Below are positions 1 to 6,210 of a stretch of DNA of 8,674 nt, one piece after another. A model generated the notes under the pieces. That model was not told where the DNA came from and did not search any database. It was given only the letters and a program-made list of their open reading frames with translations. The translations under genes and the position numbers were made by a program. Source of the DNA: an uncultured Saprospiraceae bacterium (lineage in GTDB: Bacteria; Bacteroidota; Bacteroidia; Chitinophagales; Saprospiraceae); the NCBI GenBank assembly GCA_937864255.1, contig CALMIT010000720.1:1-8674 (forward strand), in the 5' to 3' direction. The first letter of the stretch is position 1, and the number at the start of each line of letters is the position of its first letter.

Positions 1-2
1 CC

Positions 3-533
3 AACTCCGGCTTGTGGCGCTACAAAATCGGCGATACGGTCATGTTTACCTCCACACATCCGTACAAGCTGAAAATAACCGGCCGTACCAAACAATTCAT
101 CAATGCATTCGGTGAAGAAGTGATGGTGGCAAATACCGACAAAGCACTCCAAATGACCTGCTCGGAACTGAATACCGTCGTCAAAGAATATACCGTTGCG
201 CCCGTTTTTTTTGAAAAAGGTGAGGACAAAGGCGGTCACGAATGGATCATTGAATTTGAAAAATCGCCGCACAGCACGGACGTTTTTGCAGAATGCCTGG
301 ATCAAAATCTGCAAAAAGTAAACTCCGATTACGAAGCCAAACGCTTTAATAATCTCGCGCTTGAGTGTCTGCGCCTGCACGCCGCCCCGCAGGGTACTTT
401 TTATGAATGGATGAAGTCGCGCGGAAAATTAGGCGCGCAGCAAAAAGTGCCGCGCCTTTCCAACAGCCGCGACTATGTGGAGGGTATTTTGAGTATGATA
501 AAAACAAACGGTCTCAGCGGCAGGCAGGATTGA
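3..533 (+). CDS. GH3 auxin-responsive-promoter family protein, C-terminal part (5' end outside window)
   Basis: This is the 3' end of a gene that begins before the window. The frame is open from base 3 and reads NSGLWRYKIGDTV, so the TTG at position 12 is internal and not a start. The GLWRYKIGDTV motif, followed by KITGRTKQFINAFGEEV, resembles the hinge and C-terminal subdomain of GH3 proteins in the adenylate-forming (ANL) superfamily. Plant GH3 enzymes join amino acids to acyl acids such as jasmonate or auxin through an acyl-adenylate. The substrates of bacterial homologues are mostly unknown, so none is assigned here. About 176 residues are visible, against roughly 500 for a full-length family member. 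No signal peptide can be judged. The stop TGA at 531-533 lies inside the 3' end of the convergent peptidase gene, a 20-bp tail-to-tail overlap. Family assignment is fairly secure; substrate is unknown. Confidence 0.85.
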   Translation, partial: NSGLWRYKIGDTVMFTSTHPYKLKITGRTKQFINAFGEEVMVANTDKALQMTCSELNTVVKEYTVAPVFFEKGEDKGGHEWIIEFEKSPHSTDVFAECLDQNLQKVNSDYEAKRFNNLALECLRLHAAPQGTFYEWMKSRGKLGAQQKVPRLSNSRDYVEGILSMIKTNGLSGRQD

Positions 534-1359
534 TACCGAGTACAAATTTGCTGACGACATCAATTCCGGACGCTGTTTCTGCGCCCAAAAACCCGCTTAT
601 CATTTCGTTTTTGAGCGAGCGCTCTGCCAGATCGGTGAGCTTTTTTGCCACCGGCATATACGACCAATGCCACTGTTCTTCATTGTAACCAAAAGGGCGG
701 TCTTCGCCTTTCGGCGAATACGGCTGGCAATAGCCAAAAGTCGCAGCATTTTCTGATAGCCAGGCGTAGATTTTTTTTCCTGTGCCCGATTTAAAATAAG
801 CAGGTTCGAGCGAATTCAAATCAATGTCAGTGCCCCAGTGGTGGCGCGAAGTGCCGGGCATGGAGCTGTATTCCAAAATTTTCAAGGCACGTTTTTCCGG
901 ATTGGGAATTGTTTTCGATAGGTCTTGATTTTCCACCAGCCGGCTGCCGTTCCATTTTGCTTCCCAAATCGTTTTTTGACGATTGAAATTCCGCGTAGCA
1001 GAAAGTATTTTCAATTCAATGCCGTCTTTTAGCGCCGCTTCTCTCATTTTTAAAAATGCTTCGTAAGCATCTTTGCGCAGCAATTTTTGATCGTCGTCGG
1101 CATATTTTTTATCCACTTTTACAAAATCGGGATGTCGTTCCGGGTCAAATTTTCCCATCAGGTACTCTATTGAAAAAGTTTCATCCGTTTTTGCAGACAC
1201 TTTCCCGGTATCGGCGAGCGGTATTTTTTCCTCCGTTTCTCCGGTATTTGCAATTATTGTCTGCGCAGTATCTGCTTCGCCGCAGGCGCTGCCCAGTATT
1301 AAAAAAAGAAAAAGCCACTTCAGGCGAAAGTACAGGGATGAATTTTTGAGTCTATACAC
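514..1359 (-). CDS. M15-family (VanY / D-alanyl-D-alanine carboxypeptidase-like) zinc peptidase, probable lipoprotein
   Basis: This 281-residue protein has a basic N-terminus and a hydrophobic core (residues 14-25) ending in LGSAC. Cys26 may be a lipidation site, although the box is weak because Gly sits at -3. An acidic, low-complexity linker (about 28-60) precedes the peptidase domain (about 65-240). The M15B signatures are visible: SATRNFNRQ near 120-128, the SxHxxGxxxD motif at 171-180 (Ser171, His173, Gly176, Asp180) and the ExxH motif in EQWHW (Glu228, His231). His173, Asp180 and His231 are the expected zinc ligands and Glu228 the catalytic base. The family trims peptidoglycan stem peptides, usually releasing the terminal D-Ala, so action in the periplasm is inferred. 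The start is GTG at 1359; upstream of it the frame reaches a stop with no ATG. There is no clear Shine-Dalgarno sequence. A role in vancomycin resistance should not be inferred, since no van regulators or ligases are seen. Confidence 0.87.
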   Translation of the reverse strand: MYRLKNSSLYFRLKWLFLFLILGSACGEADTAQTIIANTGETEEKIPLADTGKVSAKTDETFSIEYLMGKFDPERHPDFVKVDKKYADDDQKLLRKDAYEAFLKMREAALKDGIELKILSATRNFNRQKTIWEAKWNGSRLVENQDLSKTIPNPEKRALKILEYSSMPGTSRHHWGTDIDLNSLEPAYFKSGTGKKIYAWLSENAATFGYCQPYSPKGEDRPFGYNEEQWHWSYMPVAKKLTDLAERSLKNEMISGFLGAETASGIDVVSKFVLGINPACR

Positions 1360-1445
1360 GGTTTTGTGATTTGCGGAAGAAATGAATTTTTAAAAAGACA
1401 GCAAGTGGCGTAAATTTAGACATGATTTTAAATGATCGGGTAAAT

Positions 1446-2561
1446 ATGAAAATTCTTTGTACCTGGCTGATCCTGCAAACCGCCGCGGCATTGCTGACGG
1501 CGCAGCGCCCGATGATACTTTTTCCCGGCGACGCCAATAATGACGGCGCGTGCAATCATTATGATCTCTTACCCATTGGTATTCAATATTTTAAAGAGTT
1601 TGCACCGCGCGATGTGCAATCCATAGACTGGTCGCCGCAGCTTTTTTTATCCTGGCCGGATTCGCTGCCGGTCAGTCTGGTCAATGCCGGTTTTGCGGAT
1701 TGCAACGGCGACGGTTTTGTAGATGATTTTGATTTGGATGCGATTAAATTGAATCATGAAAAAAATCAAAATACGGCCGATCCGCCCCCCACTCTCTGGT
1801 TACCAAAATTGAAAGACACGCTTTTTTCGACGGCGCAGGTATTGGTAGAATTGAGTTTTGACCGCGACACCGCTGCACCGGGCGATACCGTGGCGGCGTG
1901 GCTCGTCTGCGACATTGCCGAAAATCATCCTACCGGGGCTTTGGGACTGGCGCTTTGGCTCGAATATGACGCGAGCCTGGTCAAAGATTCGGAGCCAAAA
2001 ATAGAACCCGATACGGCGCGGCGCGATTTGATGTTTGTGACGGCGACGCCTTCGGCCGTGGACATCTGGCGCACCGTTCCGCCCGGAAATATCCAATTTT
2101 CTGCCGCCGGACGGGCCGAAAACGTGCTTAAAAACCGCGACACACTGGCTAAAATTTCTATCATTATCGAAGACAAAATTTTCGCGGATGTAGCGCCTTT
2201 TACATTTGATTGCCTTGAATTTTTGATGCTCAACGGTCGCGAGCAGGTGCTGCCTACTTTCATGAAAAAAGATACGCTGATAATAAAAAAACGAACCAGC
2301 AGCCTTGCTGAAACTACCTTCGCATTCGATAAAATCAAATTCCTGCCAAATCCTTTTACAGATTTTATTTTAGTTGAAAACCAGATGTATGCGCCTTGCC
2401 TGCTCACTTTTTTCGATTTGTCCGGAAATCTGATTTTTGAAAAAAACATTGGCGGCGGGGAGGAAACTTTTGACCTCCCAACGCTTCCTCCTGGCAACTA
2501 TCTGGCGCGCCTGCAATCAGCGAATGAAGTGGTCTGGCGGAAAATGGTGAAGGTAGATTGA
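1446..2561 (+). CDS. Secreted protein with dockerin-like calcium loops, cohesin-like domain and T9SS C-terminal sorting domain
   Basis: I prefer the ATG at 1446, giving 371 residues, because MKILCTWLILQTAAALLTAQ is a normal Sec signal peptide; the in-frame ATG at 1422 would put eight polar residues before it. After cleavage near residue 20, two 12-residue EF-hand-like loops follow: Asp29, Asn31, Asp33, Asn37, Asp40 and Asp85, Asn87, Asp89, Asp93, Asp96. The arrangement resembles the paired loops of a type I dockerin, but with a longer spacer. Residues about 130-285 look like a cohesin or related beta-sandwich, with APGDTV followed by GALGLALWLEYDASLV. Residues about 294-371 form a T9SS type A sorting domain: FLPNPF, then FFDLSGNLIF, then LPPGNYLARL. 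The protein is therefore probably exported by Sec and carried across the outer membrane by T9SS, to be released or attached to the surface. Its function is unknown, and no catalytic motif is seen. Domain naming is by pattern; the cohesin-like call is the least certain. Confidence 0.82.
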   Translation: MKILCTWLILQTAAALLTAQRPMILFPGDANNDGACNHYDLLPIGIQYFKEFAPRDVQSIDWSPQLFLSWPDSLPVSLVNAGFADCNGDGFVDDFDLDAIKLNHEKNQNTADPPPTLWLPKLKDTLFSTAQVLVELSFDRDTAAPGDTVAAWLVCDIAENHPTGALGLALWLEYDASLVKDSEPKIEPDTARRDLMFVTATPSAVDIWRTVPPGNIQFSAAGRAENVLKNRDTLAKISIIIEDKIFADVAPFTFDCLEFLMLNGREQVLPTFMKKDTLIIKKRTSSLAETTFAFDKIKFLPNPFTDFILVENQMYAPCLLTFFDLSGNLIFEKNIGGGEETFDLPTLPPGNYLARLQSANEVVWRKMVKVD

Positions 2562-2565
2562 GTTT

Positions 2566-2655
2566 TAGTTTTACAAAGGTTGGCCTAAATATACCAGTTC
2601 GTAGTTCTCGCCGATGACAAATTTTTTCATGTCGGGCACCAGGATTTCGAGAAAG
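2566..2655 (-). pseudogene. 3'-terminal fragment of a cation:proton antiporter gene
   Basis: Read on the minus strand, this segment encodes FLEILVPDMKKFVIGENYEL, then VYLGQPL and a stop (TAA at 2573-2571). It matches the C-terminus of the antiporter encoded at 6126-7949 at 24 of 27 residues and 79 of 90 bases, without gaps. Similarity ends abruptly at 2655/2656; upstream codons read ILAGSFGI, unlike the antiporter. On the other side only five bases beyond the stop are shared. Of seven differing codons, four are synonymous and three change the residue (Pro to Val, Gly to Asn, Ala to Glu). That pattern suggests a tail derived from a functional homologue rather than a recent copy decaying neutrally. 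It lies downstream of the terminator at 2705-2724 and has no start codon or promoter of its own, so it is unlikely to be expressed. Confidence 0.85.
2566..2655. repeat. Direct repeat, left copy
   Basis: This is a 90-bp direct repeat of 6121-6210, with 79/90 matches and no gaps. The start-to-start distance is 3,555 bp. The longest identical run covers the final 35 bases (2621-2655), beginning at aattttttcatgtcgggcac. Together the two copies bracket the terminator and the phytase-like gene. Confidence 0.9.
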
Positions 2656-2704
2656 ATGCCAAAACTTCCAGCCAAAATATTGCGCCTGAGCGCACAATAA
2701 AAAA

Positions 2705-2724
2705 GCCCCGGCAACTGCCGGGGC
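2705..2724 (-). terminator. Strong intrinsic terminator of the phytase-like gene
   Basis: A perfect 8-bp GC-rich stem (GCCCCGGC / GCCGGGGC) closes on the four-base loop AACT. On the minus strand the hairpin is followed directly by a run of six T and then ATT (bases 2704 down to 2696). It sits about 60 bases after the stop codon of the gene at 2783-5944, the expected position. It also insulates the antiporter fragment at 2566-2655 from that gene's transcription. On the plus strand no U-run follows, so it is a poor terminator for the dockerin-like gene. Confidence 0.9.
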
Positions 2725-2782
2725 CTATGCTTGTTCAATTTTTCGCTTCTACTTATTTTTTAACCAGAGACAGTACCTGGTT

Positions 2783-5700
2783 TTATTCTTCGCTCACAAT
2801 GCGTAGAAAATAATTGCCGGAGGGCAAATTATTCAACTGACTGATCTGCAACTGGTGAAATCCCGCTTCAAATTTGGCTCTCGCGCCGCTCCTTACAGTC
2901 CGCCCAAAAGCATCCGAAAGGCTCCATTCCAAATCAGCCTCTGCTGCCGTGTGGAATGCCAGCGCTACCTGGTTTTCAAAAGGATTCGGATACGCGCGCA
3001 TCATGGTAATCACATCAGCCGGCTTGTCGTCGCCGGAAGAAAAGTTGCCGTTGCCCTTGGAAGGCGCGGGTTTGAAAGGAACATTGTTTACATTAAAAAT
3101 GGAAACCGTGCCACTCACCTCGCTGGAAGTTACGACCAGCGTATTGCCGCTTGGACTTTTATCTGCATCAATGACAATGATGCACTCCGGCGCTACGTCG
3201 CCGTTCACATCGTCTTCGGGCGAAAGTGAAAAATTGCGGTTGTACACGTATTTTACAAAATAAGGATAAAATGGGTTGGTCACGTTGTATACTATAAATC
3301 CTCCGATCCTTTCCAGTGCGACAAACGCGTAAGTCTGCCCGCTGATTTGTGCGACGGTGATTCCTTCTGGCTCCGGACCTTTGTCATCGCTCCTGGATTT
3401 TTTACTGTCGTCGCCTTCGCTGTTAAAAAAATCGGGCAGCGCGATGGAAGTAAAAATTTCAAAATCGCTGCCGCTGTCATAAACCTGATTGCCGAATTCG
3501 TCCCAGATAGAAAAAGAACGGGCGCCAAAAGAATAAATCGCGTCCACGTCGCCATCGCCGTCATAATCGCCTTCGGCTGTGCTTGTTTTCAATCGCCCCA
3601 GATCATTATTATTTTGTAAAAAAGTAGGCCAAGGGAAAGCCGTAGCGTCCAATCGTAAACTTCCCACCCTCGTTTCTTCCGAAAAACCGTCATAATCTCT
3701 CGAGTCGCCTTCGTTGGCTGTCAGGAAATAATTTTTTCCATTCACCTGGTAGCTGGCAATTGCGTCAGGCAGATACATACCGAGTGTTTGGCGGGGTTGC
3801 ATCTGGATGCCAGGGCTGCGGTCGCTGGCGTCAAAACCATAATTGAATTTAAAACCGATTTTTCCAAAAGAAGAAATATCGGAAATGCCCGCGCCGGCCA
3901 AGCCAAAATCGTTGTCGTTCAATACCACCAATTCGCCGCCCGGAATCAGGGCCAGACCTTCCGCTTTATCACTCGGCAGGTAACCGATCGAGGGAAGATT
4001 AAGCAGCTTGTTTTTGTGAACGGGGCGAATGCCGGCAGCAACCAAATCTTCCGCAGACATCATTTCGAGCGTTTTATCATCTGGCCCGGAGGAACTTGCT
4101 TTTTGTGAAAGAGCCGTTCCCAAAATATTGGTTGCCGTGCGGGTATTGATTTCAAAAATGTATTTTTTGCCGGTGTTACCGTTGGCAGGCACGCTGGAGT
4201 CGCGCTCAAAAACCAAAAATATTCCGTGTCCGATATACACTGCGTCGCCTATTTTGTCAACGCGATTCAAACCAAAACCGGCATATTTATTACGCTCCAG
4301 CAAATAGACAAATTCTTTGACCGGTTGACCGGTCGCCGGATTGATGCCCAAAATTCGGATCACGTCCGATTTATTTCGCACGGCAGTCGAATTCGGGTTG
4401 TCCATCGGCGATTGAATGAAAGCATAAATAATGTCTTCATCCGGATCGTAAGCGATGGCTTCAAAACCACGATTGTCCCATCTTTTGCTATAAACTGCCG
4501 GAAGCGTTTCTTTGCCATAAAAATTGGCGGGTTTGGGGTCTGTGCCTAGTTGCGAAGTTCCTTGTGGCACATAACGCTCGATCAAAACGCCGTTCGGGTT
4601 AAATTGATAAATAGAAGGGCGGTTTTCGTCGCAAAGCCAAAAATTGCCGCTGCGGTCGCGAATCACGCCTTCAAAATCACCGCCGTAAGGATCAAAAGGC
4701 AATTGGTGATAATTGACGCCATTGACCGTGTAATCTGCGTGGGTGTAAATATTCGCATCGGTGCGCGTGACCGGTATTTCGTCAAACCCGGGCACGTTTC
4801 CTTTTCCGGAGATTGGCGTGACGCCGTCTTTTTGAGTGAGAAAAATTTGATTGGCGTCCACATAAACCCGGTCCTGGCTTTTGATATAATTTAATTTCAC
4901 GAGCCTGGCCTGATAATTTGGCAATTTGTAGGGACGCAAAACGCCCGCCGCGCCCGACACTCCTGAAATGGGTTCTTCATTCGGTCCCCTGTCCGGCACC
5001 GTCCAGAAAGAAAGCTGGTCAGTTGTGGAAGAAATCGGATCGTAACACAAGCCGGAAAATCCGCCCAATTTTACCATATCGTCGCCATAAACGGGTCTTC
5101 CCAAATCCGGCCAACCTTGTATTTCATTCAAACGAAATTCCTGCAATACCGGCGCGCCGCGCCAGTGATCTTTGTAACCGAGTGGCAGGATGTCAAGTAA
5201 ATTGCCGCTGTTGAGGTCAATGACGGCCACGGCGTTGTTTTCCTGAAGCGTCACGTAAGCGCGTCTGTTGTCCGGCGTCACGGTGATGTATTCGGGTTCC
5301 AGGTCTTGCGCCACACTTGCATTCGGGCCAAACAGGCGAATGCCTCTGTTGGTCAGCGAAGCTTTTTTATCATTAAAAGATTGAAAATTAATTTGCTTCA
5401 CAACGGCATTGGAATAGCCGCCCTGAATATCAATCAAAGTGACAGAGCCTTCGGGATCATTTATATAATCGTCGTCGGGTTCGCCTTCGTTGGCTGCGAG
5501 AATTTTTGTACCGTCCGGGCTGAAAGCGACCATATCGGGCAAAGCTCCCGCCGGAGAAGCCTGCAAAAAATCGCCGGATGTATTAAAAAGTAGCGCCTGA
5601 CCTGGCTGTACTTTATCACTGTTTTCGACAGCCGCTGCTACCAGTCCGTTTGCCACGGCAACGCTGTTGATACTGCCGCCAAAAGCATCCATATTAATTG

Positions 5701-5944
5701 ATCTTATCGGCGCCGGATGCGCCGGATCGGCGATGTTTAAAATCACCAGCGTATTTTCTTGCGCATTAGTAAAAAACAGTTGTTTTGAGTCGGCGTCATA
5801 CGCCACAATTTCGGCAGCGCCTTTGTCAAACTGTCCGGTGGCATACGTGGACAAATGCTGAATATCCAGCGTTTGGGCGCGACTTGAAATTGAAAGAAAC
5901 AGGAAAAAAAGTAGCAAGCAGGAGGATGGAAAAAATTTGTTCAT
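2783..5944 (-). CDS. Secreted choice-of-anchor I / esterase-like phytase-family fusion protein with T9SS sorting domain
   Basis: The ATG at 5944 gives 1053 residues with a clean signal peptide (MNKFFPSSCLLLFFLFLSIS, cleavage after SSRAQ near residue 24). A longer reading frame starts at TTG 5980 but adds a poor 12-residue prefix. Residues about 25-258 form the first part of a choice-of-anchor I beta-propeller (GAAEIVAYDADSKQLFFTNA; MVAFSPDGTKILAANEGEPD). Residues about 260-700 look like the esterase-like activity of phytase family domain (GGFSGLCYDP; FWTVPDRGPNE; GGDFEGVIRDRSGNFWLCDE; RGFEAIAYDPDEDIIYAFIQ; KAEGLALIPGGELVVLNDND). Residues about 710-955 return to choice-of-anchor I (YFLTANEGDSRDYDGFSEET; GDYDGDGDVDAIYSFGARSF; FVALERIGGFIVYNVTNP). 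The tail, about 980-1053, is a T9SS type A sorting domain (AYPNPFENQ; LPSGNYFLRI). The protein is probably surface-attached or released. Phosphate-ester hydrolysis is possible from the family name, but substrate and activity are unproven. It appears monocistronic and ends at the terminator at 2705-2724. Confidence 0.87.
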   Translation of the reverse strand: MNKFFPSSCLLLFFLFLSISSRAQTLDIQHLSTYATGQFDKGAAEIVAYDADSKQLFFTNAQENTLVILNIADPAHPAPIRSINMDAFGGSINSVAVANGLVAAAVENSDKVQPGQALLFNTSGDFLQASPAGALPDMVAFSPDGTKILAANEGEPDDDYINDPEGSVTLIDIQGGYSNAVVKQINFQSFNDKKASLTNRGIRLFGPNASVAQDLEPEYITVTPDNRRAYVTLQENNAVAVIDLNSGNLLDILPLGYKDHWRGAPVLQEFRLNEIQGWPDLGRPVYGDDMVKLGGFSGLCYDPISSTTDQLSFWTVPDRGPNEEPISGVSGAAGVLRPYKLPNYQARLVKLNYIKSQDRVYVDANQIFLTQKDGVTPISGKGNVPGFDEIPVTRTDANIYTHADYTVNGVNYHQLPFDPYGGDFEGVIRDRSGNFWLCDENRPSIYQFNPNGVLIERYVPQGTSQLGTDPKPANFYGKETLPAVYSKRWDNRGFEAIAYDPDEDIIYAFIQSPMDNPNSTAVRNKSDVIRILGINPATGQPVKEFVYLLERNKYAGFGLNRVDKIGDAVYIGHGIFLVFERDSSVPANGNTGKKYIFEINTRTATNILGTALSQKASSSGPDDKTLEMMSAEDLVAAGIRPVHKNKLLNLPSIGYLPSDKAEGLALIPGGELVVLNDNDFGLAGAGISDISSFGKIGFKFNYGFDASDRSPGIQMQPRQTLGMYLPDAIASYQVNGKNYFLTANEGDSRDYDGFSEETRVGSLRLDATAFPWPTFLQNNNDLGRLKTSTAEGDYDGDGDVDAIYSFGARSFSIWDEFGNQVYDSGSDFEIFTSIALPDFFNSEGDDSKKSRSDDKGPEPEGITVAQISGQTYAFVALERIGGFIVYNVTNPFYPYFVKYVYNRNFSLSPEDDVNGDVAPECIIVIDADKSPSGNTLVVTSSEVSGTVSIFNVNNVPFKPAPSKGNGNFSSGDDKPADVITMMRAYPNPFENQVALAFHTAAEADLEWSLSDAFGRTVRSGARAKFEAGFHQLQISQLNNLPSGNYFLRIVSEE

Positions 5945-5977
5945 AGTAATTGAGTGTTTGATGAGATAAAAATTGTG

Positions 5978-6006
5978 CAATGCTACCCAGCTTAAATTAT
6001 CTCAAT
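5978..6006 (-). promoter_or_regulatory. Possible Bacteroidota-type promoter of the phytase-like gene
   Basis: On the minus strand TAGCATTG (5985-5978) matches the -7 consensus TAnnTTTG at all but one defined base. ATTG (6006-6003) lies 17 bases upstream as a weak -33 element. This would place the transcript start about 25-30 bases before the ATG at 5944. Both elements are imperfect and the region is AT-rich, so a chance match is possible. The rest of the 181-bp gap (5945-6125) shows no other clear element and no hairpin terminator for the antiporter gene. Confidence 0.3.
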
Positions 6007-6120
6007 AATTAGCCCTCATTAAAAAAAGGTAATGAATCAACAGGAAGGTTAAGGCAATTTTAAAAAAATAGAAAGTTATGACTGATTTGTAAGGCAGCGC
6101 TGAGCAAAAAAAAATTAAAA

Positions 6121-6210
6121 TAGTTTTACAAAGGTTGGCCCAAATATACCAGTGCATAACCTTCGCCGATAGGGAATTTTTTCATGTCGGGCACCAGGAT
6201 TTCGAGAAAG
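6121..6210. repeat. Direct repeat, right copy, within the antiporter 3' end
   Basis: This copy is the intact, in-frame end of the antiporter gene: the last 28 codons, the stop at 6126-6128 and five bases beyond. It matches 2566-2655 at 79 of 90 bases. Differences cluster in the part nearest the stop (6141-6176); the outer ends are identical. Confidence 0.9.

Noticed and set aside
1360..1421. Promoters in the divergent gap between the M15 and dockerin-like genes
   Set aside because: TAAATTTA at 1411 only partly matches the -7 consensus and has no upstream partner at proper spacing, so I did not annotate it.
1422..1445. Upstream ATG start for the dockerin-like protein
   Set aside because: It would add MILNDRVN ahead of a complete signal peptide; the ATG at 1446 gives a normal n-region.
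2404..2697. 97-codon open frame on the minus strand covering the antiporter fragment
   Set aside because: It is in a different frame from the antiporter-derived tail and mostly lies opposite the T9SS domain of the dockerin-like gene; its translation has no recognisable features.
2762..2782. Imperfect hairpin AACCAG...CTGGTT just after the phytase-like stop codon
   Set aside because: The stem has only 6 bp, and on the minus strand it is followed by A residues, not T. The GC-rich hairpin at 2705-2724 is the convincing terminator.
6095..6120. Palindrome CAGCGCTG next to an A-run, considered as a terminator for the antiporter gene
   Set aside because: On the minus strand the T-run comes before the palindrome, which is the wrong order, and the palindrome is too short to form a stable loop.
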